From: Chrysomallon squamiferum
Taxonomy: Eukaryota; Mollusca; Gastropoda; Neomphalida; Peltospiridae
DNA: 41,650 nt
Direction: 5' to 3'
Assembly (NCBI GenBank): GCA_012295275.1
Contig: CM022677.1
Location: 21,928,131 to 21,969,780, forward strand
The notes under the pieces were generated by a model. That model worked only from the letters and a program-made list of their open reading frames with translations, did no database searches and was not told the DNA's origin. The position numbers and the translations under genes were made by a program. Below are positions 40,434-41,650 of the stretch, piece after piece (within the stretch, counting starts at the first letter, position 1; every line of letters starts with the position of its first letter).

Positions 40434-41562
40434 AAAGAAAAAAGCAGACTAATAATAGCTTTTAAAAATAGTTCAAAGGAATTATCTGCCCAAACAACAG
40501 CGCCCCCAGAAATACTGACATGTATTTTAACTTATTATTATTAATTTTTTTTATTTTTTATTTTTATTTTTTTTTTTTTTGACGATTGAGTTTCATTTCG
40601 CGTGCACCAAATACAACAATGTTACAACTATGCTTTCGTACATTTGGTGAAAAAAAAAAAAAAAAAAATGAACAAGAAGAAGAAGAAAAAACAGAGAGTG
40701 AAATACGATACACTGGGGATTATACGTCACAGCGCGTGCGATGCAAAAGCGCGCGTTAATTGATTATTCGTCCCACTCGAGAAATGTCGTACACTGCGTT
40801 AATTGACCGTCTCCCGGGGTTACAAGTTTGACTACATGTCACAACGACAATGTCTTCACCTCGAGTGTTTCTTTAAAATGCCGAGCTTAAATCTAGACTT
40901 GTTAATTGTACGATTAACGTGAATATCCCCTTGTATGGTCTCAAATGCAGTAATTACCATAGCAATATACACATCGCCTGCAACAGGCCGTATCCTAGAG
41001 TTATGTCCCTTGGCACTTTTTTTAAAAATTGTTTTTGTTGTTGTTTTGTTGTTGTTGTTATTACTACTACTACTTTTATAAAGTTGTTGTTTATTTATTT
41101 TTATTTGTTTACTGAATAATTAAACTCATGAAGTTCAGATTAAATTTTTTATTATTATGACTACGAACGAAAGTATATTTATCTTCATTGTCATAATTAT
41201 TTTCGTCATTGTTATTATTGTTGTTGTTGTCATTATTACTTACTTATTTATTTATTAATTTACTTGCTTAGTTACTTTATACCTGTTTACTTATTTACTT
41301 ATTTATTTATTTACTGACTTATTTAATTATTTACTATTTACTACTTATATATTTACTTAATATTCACTTACTTACTTGTTTACTTATTTATTTACTGATG
41401 TATTTACATATTTCCTTATGTACTTATTTACTTATACATACCTACTTACTTATTTACTTGCTTACTTTCAGAATATCGGCGAGGAATGACAATTCTGTGA
41501 ACTTACAAATACCAAACAAACGACGAACTGAAGAAAATGTAGGTTTCTATAGCAACTGGTGA
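24088..41562 (+). CDS. Small secreted peptide precursor, four exons, family not recognised
   Basis: Joining 24088-24139 (or its duplicate 11477-11528), 37846-37944, 39331-39385 and 41472-41562 gives 98 codons and a TGA, with matching phases 1, 1 and 2 and GT/AG at every border. Residues 1-17 are a signal peptide; cleavage is likely near Q17-S19. Residues 19-66 form an acidic segment with the only two cysteines, C38 and C48, nine residues apart, able to close one small disulfide ring (ICTLNGKLADDCIS). Basic sites RKR (67-69) and KRR (85-87) would release two short peptides, ISARNDNSVNLQIPN and TEENVGFYSNW. No Gly precedes the basic sites, so C-terminal amidation is not predicted. The plan fits a neuropeptide or hormone prohormone, but I recognise no family. 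The 13.7-kb first intron could hide further exons, and no transcript evidence is available here. Confidence 0.6.
24140..26582 (+). other. Peptide-gene intron 1, duplicated part (right copy)
   Basis: Counterpart of 11529-13950: (ATT)n at 24172-24230, (ATCT)n near 24410, (GAAA)n near 24601, the doubled 44-base unit at 24716-24795, (AG)n at 24947-25040 and a 45-base T run at 25436-25480 that is interrupted in the left copy. No exon is recognised. Confidence 0.65.
26583..26837 (+). other. Unique intronic block with YY1-type motif
   Basis: First single-copy sequence after the duplication. It has a short direct repeat (atttcgagt) near 26599-26619 and AAGATGGCGG at 26764-26773, an excellent YY1-type core. 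No exon is recognised. Confidence 0.4.
26838..27232 (+). repeat. T-rich tract with (TTTA)n
   Basis: About 400 bases of T runs, TTTTA and TTTA repeats. Phe-rich open frames here are composition artefacts. Confidence 0.9.
27369..27383 (+). promoter_or_regulatory. Second CTCF-like motif CGCGTAGGTGGCGCT
   Basis: Matches CCASYAGRKGGCRSY at 13 of 15 positions (mismatches at 2 and 3) and has the same orientation as the motif at 5480. A YY1-type core on the minus strand (GTCGCCATTTT, 27445-27455) lies 60 bases downstream. Both sit in a short GC-richer unique block at 27290-27500. Confidence 0.4.
27636..28070 (+). repeat. (CAGT)n satellite with regular AATAAG and CATT interruptions
   Basis: Over 400 bases of GTCA tetranucleotide. 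Blocks such as cagtcaataagtcagtcagt recur, sometimes with cattcagtcag, giving a loose higher-order pattern of 30-40 bases. No gene is present. Confidence 0.95.
28071..28843 (+). other. Intronic stretch with 10-bp minisatellite and GC-rich patch
   Basis: A tract of five tattattcag-like units spans 28429-28476, and a C-rich patch (cgccgcccccccaccccctg and flanks) lies at 28550-28600. ATGACGTAA is at 28719-28727. The open frames overlapping this region show no recognisable protein. Confidence 0.55.
28844..29270 (+). repeat. (GCAC)n, (CTGT)n and related microsatellites
   Basis: ACGC/CACA repeats at 28841-28866, (CTGT/CCGT)n at 28985-29145, TCTC blocks to 29215 and an A run near 29256-29270. Repeat only. 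Confidence 0.85.
29271..29936 (+). other. Intronic AT-rich sequence with ~19-bp degenerate tandem repeat
   Basis: Words like ctcgttattatccg recur four times between 29478 and 29552. The rest is AT-rich, with TTTA and TTTC repeats at 29620-29735. No exon is recognised. Confidence 0.5.
29938..30245 (+). repeat. (CT)n, (TG)n and (TA)n microsatellites
   Basis: (CT)n at 29938-30021, TG/TA-rich sequence to 30190 and (TA)n at 30207-30242. Confidence 0.95.
30246..30950 (+). other. AT-rich intronic sequence with A-rich runs
   Basis: It contains CA/TG dinucleotides near 30400-30440, GAAA-rich stretches at 30510-30600, A/AAT-rich sequence at 30660-30760 and a 22-base A run near 30920. No exon is recognised. 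Confidence 0.55.
30973..31016. promoter_or_regulatory. CRE cluster: ATGACGTCAT flanked by two TGACGTT half-sites
   Basis: A perfect 10-bp palindrome ATGACGTCAT (30991-31000) is flanked by ATGACGTT at 30973-30980 and 31009-31016. Four bZIP-type half-sites in 44 bases is dense for AT-rich intronic DNA. Function is inferred from the motif. Confidence 0.4.
31280..31492 (+). other. Open frame of 70 codons, status unclear
   Basis: An ATG-started frame in non-repetitive sequence (MTLLNTAKRALHFGLLLWSA and onward) ends at TAG. It is one of the few complex, non-repeat open frames in the large intron. It shows no family motif, and its hydrophobic stretch is short and interrupted by charged residues. 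It may be chance. Confidence 0.2.
31580..31629 (+). other. Strong G-quadruplex candidate
   Basis: At least seven runs of three or more G lie within 50 bases with loops of 1-6 bases, more than enough for several alternative G4 folds. (GGAT)n follows at 31682-31722. Confidence 0.65.
31868..32178 (+). repeat. (ATC)n/(ATT)n trinucleotide array
   Basis: About 310 bases of CAT/TAT trinucleotides. Asp/Asn-rich, His/Tyr-rich and Met/Ile-rich open frames on both strands are repeat translations. Confidence 0.96.
32205..32530 (+). promoter_or_regulatory. GC-richer unique block with YY1-type motif
   Basis: It follows a C-rich/(CA)n patch at 32199-32235. The block 32255-32525 is complex, with many CpGs, and has AACATGGCGGC at 32413-32423. 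A minus-strand frame of 89 codons crosses it (32172-32441) but shows no recognised motif. Regulatory DNA or an unrecognised exon are both possible. Confidence 0.3.
32691..32962 (+). repeat. (AGT)n/(TTG)n trinucleotide array
   Basis: AGT repeats switch to TTG at 32740-32766 and back to degenerate AGT/GCAGT to 32960. Ser- and Val-rich open frames are artefacts. Confidence 0.95.
33216..33422 (+). repeat. (AAC)n(AAT)n array and poly-A run
   Basis: AACAGC/AAT repeats at 33220-33306, then AT-rich sequence and a 28-base A run at 33395-33422 that directly abuts a CpG-rich block. Confidence 0.95.
33423..33625 (+). promoter_or_regulatory. CpG-rich block with TCACGTGA E-box
   Basis: About 200 bases dense in CG dinucleotides (cgcgacacgcgcgcgtcacc and more), in sharp contrast to the AT-rich flanks. 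TCACGTGA is at 33438-33444 (start t33437/t33438). No open frame or TATA box is evident. It could be an alternative promoter or intronic enhancer of the peptide gene. Confidence 0.4.
33825..33878 (+). repeat. (GT)n(CTGT)n microsatellite
   Basis: Dinucleotide GT followed by CTGT tetranucleotide, then GGGTGTG-like sequence. Confidence 0.95.
33961..34110 (-). mobile_element. tRNA-derived SINE-like element, copy 1
   Basis: Read on the minus strand, a pol III B-box-like GTTCGAGTC (34060-34068 on plus) is followed by a body that matches the element at 39511-39720: CTCGTCAGCG, TCTGACG, GGTCGTG and TTTGTC words in the same order, then an ending near GTCTAA..AGTCTAAT. The 3' end is an ATTAG-type tail, doubled in the other copy. 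No A box is clear and no target-site duplication was found, so the element is old or truncated. Confidence 0.6.
34111..34629 (+). other. Intronic sequence with TCACGTGA
   Basis: Mostly unique, with TCACGTGA at 34384-34391 next to ACGTCAC. T-rich patches are at 34270-34300 and 34540-34570. No exon is recognised. Confidence 0.4.
34630..35012 (+). repeat. (TTTA)n and (TAC)n arrays
   Basis: TTTTA/TTTA repeats at 34630-34720, then about 270 bases of ACT/CTA trinucleotide. Leu-, Ser- and Val-rich open frames are artefacts. Confidence 0.95.
35013..35434 (+). other. Unique intronic block without recognised exon
   Basis: Complex sequence with moderate CpG content. A 65-codon frame at 35126-35323 has no motif and no ATG in a good context. 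TTACGTCAT is present near 35314. Confidence 0.4.
35435..35510 (+). repeat. (AG)n(AAG)n microsatellite
   Basis: (AG)n to 35494 followed by five AAG units. Confidence 0.95.
35511..36370 (+). other. Intronic sequence with CA, TAC and ATT repeats
   Basis: It contains (CA)n at 35670-35713, (CTA)n(ATT)n at 35788-35862 and unique sequence elsewhere. GACGTAGGC, GTGACGTT and GACGTGA lie close together at 36308-36333. No exon is recognised. Confidence 0.5.
36371..36904 (+). repeat. T-rich, TTTA, TATG and TG-rich repeats
   Basis: A T run at 36405-36427, TTTA arrays to 36665, then mixed TGTATA sequence. Repeat only. Confidence 0.9.
36905..37372 (+). repeat. 20-bp minisatellite with alternating T/C subunits (40-bp higher order)
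   Basis: Units tgtgtttgtgtatttactag and agtgtttgtgtattcactag alternate for about 470 bases, so the real period is 40 bases over much of the array. A few units are 19 bases. It leads directly into a different 11-bp array. Confidence 0.95.
37373..37840 (+). repeat. 11-bp minisatellite CTGTGTATTTG abutting exon 2
   Basis: About 40 units of ctgtgtatttg/a/c, with tattcg and cttta variants. Because 11 is not a multiple of three and the unit has no stop in any forward frame, all three frames stay open for long stretches; the Cys/Val/Tyr-rich frames here are not genes. The last unit (gctgtgtatttcag) forms the acceptor of exon 2. Confidence 0.96.
37846..37944 (+). CDS. Secreted-peptide gene, exon 2 (Cys pair)
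   Basis: A 99-base exon, phase 1 to phase 1, between gtatttcag and g|gtaacg. It encodes SVSESVAEGDKPSLLLRAIC then TLNGKLADDCIS. Base composition and codon use change abruptly from the minisatellite to balanced coding sequence. Both cysteines of the precursor are here. Confidence 0.65.
37945..38400 (+). repeat. (GTC)n, (TTC)n and a ~75-90-bp minisatellite of (CTA)n plus ATTTACAAATAACATTAC
   Basis: After the donor come short GTC and TTC arrays. Then four units follow, each with (CTA)n, caactacaa, tttacaaataacattac and ctattctatcatttc, between about 38080 and 38375. Unit length varies with the CTA count. Confidence 0.9.
38440..38720 (+). repeat. (TAG)n array and (ATAAC)n/(ATAAT)n array
   Basis: (TAG)n at 38448-38600 is the reverse complement of the (CTA)n just upstream, so the intron transcript could form a long imperfect hairpin. 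It is followed by TAACA pentanucleotides to about 38720. Confidence 0.92.
38721..39123 (+). promoter_or_regulatory. Intronic unique stretch ending in CRE
   Basis: T-rich at first, then complex sequence with a gattcgaatcgattatcgat palindromic patch near 38997 and TGACGTCA at 39085-39092 next to GACG. No exon is recognised. Confidence 0.35.
39124..39330 (+). repeat. (CT)n and (TTTG)n(TTTA)n up to exon 3 acceptor
   Basis: (CT)n at 39124-39195 and TTTG/TTTA at 39258-39327. The final TTTA unit becomes tttcag, so the microsatellite forms the whole polypyrimidine tract of exon 3. Confidence 0.93.
39331..39385 (+). CDS. Secreted-peptide gene, exon 3 (RKR site)
   Basis: A 55-base exon, entering in phase 1 (completing an Asp codon) and leaving in phase 2 before gtaaat. 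It encodes DLQSKMMLKLYSNEDYRK, and the split codon adds the Arg of an RKR processing site. It lies between two simple repeats, so it stands out as the only complex sequence for 200 bases. Confidence 0.6.
39386..39510 (+). repeat. (AAAT)n, (GAAA)n and (TTAA)n arrays
   Basis: Tetranucleotide arrays immediately after the exon 3 donor; the donor gtaaat itself starts the AAAT array. Confidence 0.94.
39511..39720 (-). mobile_element. tRNA-derived SINE-like element, copy 2
   Basis: On the minus strand, a B-box-like GTTCGAATC (39664-39672 on plus) sits after a tRNA-like head with TGCAATGCGGACAGAGGATG. The body shares CTCGTCAGCGTC, TCTGACG, GGTCGTGTTTGGATTTTGTC with copy 1, and the 3' tail is (ATTAG)n-like at 39511-39526. 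It has about 50 more bases than copy 1 in the distal body. The A box is degenerate. The exact SINE family is not recognised. Confidence 0.65.
39721..40690 (+). other. AT-rich intronic sequence with TTTA, AAG and homopolymer repeats
   Basis: TTTA arrays at 39760-39807, a TTAAA pentanucleotide near 39853-39880, (AAG)n at 40131-40160, A runs near 40403-40431 and 40650-40668. TCACGTGA is at 40053-40060. No exon is recognised. Confidence 0.6.
40691..41030 (+). other. Unique, CpG-containing intronic block
   Basis: Complex sequence with TACGTCAC near 40724, GCGCGTG and GCGCGC words and a cccggg near 40814. A 66-codon frame starting at 40919 extends into a TTG/ACT repeat and shows no motif. Possible regulatory DNA. 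Confidence 0.35.
41031..41471 (+). repeat. (TTG)n and (TTAC)n/(TTTA)n arrays up to exon 4 acceptor
   Basis: Tetranucleotide TTAC/TTAT sequence fills 41235-41465 and ends in gcttactttcag, the acceptor of exon 4. Confidence 0.92.
41472..41562 (+). CDS. Secreted-peptide gene, terminal exon 4 (KRR site, stop)
   Basis: Enters in phase 2 (completing Arg) and encodes ISARNDNSVNLQIPNKRR then TEENVGFYSNW and TGA. KRR is a probable convertase site that would release an 11-residue C-terminal peptide with a free Trp end. The 3' UTR starts at 41563 and contains TCACGTGA at 41576-41583; it runs out of the window. Confidence 0.6.
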
Positions 41563-41650
41563 CGTAGCAGCGTCGTCACGTGACATCTGTACGCCCAGAC
41601 TTTGAAAAAGACTGAGGGAAAATTAATAAAAATCGGATATTTTCTGTGCC

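Noticed and set aside
40500-40515. Possible third CTCF site on the minus strand (GGGGGCGCTG)
   Set aside because: Only about 10 of 15 consensus positions match and the key A of the core is missing.
40919-41119. 66-codon open frame
   Set aside because: Its C-terminal half is TTG/ACT/TTTA repeat, and it has no motif or splice context.

Overview
The window is animal nuclear DNA. Short exons with GT/AG borders are separated by AT-rich introns packed with microsatellites. The proteins and the tRNA-derived SINE-like repeats suit an invertebrate, and a lophotrochozoan such as a mollusc is my best guess. The species cannot be read from the sequence. There is no bacterial operon structure, CRISPR array or recognisable rRNA or tRNA gene.

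Layout. (1) 1-4057 (+): the last seven exons of a class I facilitative glucose transporter (SLC2A/GLUT), giving the C-terminal 344 residues; the 5' exons lie outside the window. (2) 4058-11299: 3' UTR, then an intergenic stretch with a very good CTCF-like motif, CRE-like sites, a G-quadruplex candidate and many microsatellites. (3) 11300-11528: a TATA box, an ATG-free 5' UTR and a signal-peptide exon ending in a phase 1 donor. (4) 13951-14150: exactly 200 N. (5) 14151-26582: a second, about 1% diverged copy of 1341-13950, with part of the transporter, the same intergenic stretch and the same signal-peptide exon. (6) 26583-41650: single-copy sequence holding three more exons (37846-37944, 39331-39385, 41472-41562). 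Their phases fit the signal-peptide exon exactly and complete a 98-residue secreted-peptide precursor that I cannot assign to a family.

The 12.5 kb duplication looks like two overlapping haplotype contigs placed side by side across an unknown-size gap, not a biological tandem duplication. The second transporter copy begins inside an exon, has no 5' exons, and carries frameshifts only in its first ~850 bases, next to the contig end. If so, the real locus is about 29 kb: one GLUT gene followed in the same direction by one small secreted-peptide gene with a ~13.7 kb first intron.

The most interesting items are: the unrecognised peptide precursor (one Cys pair, two basic cleavage sites); an 87-bp in-frame duplication of the last GLUT exon's acceptor and start, present in only one copy; three tandem copies of another GLUT acceptor and exon start; acceptors built directly from microsatellite edges; clusters of the palindromes TCACGTGA and TGACGTCA; and two copies of a tRNA-derived SINE-like element inside the peptide gene.
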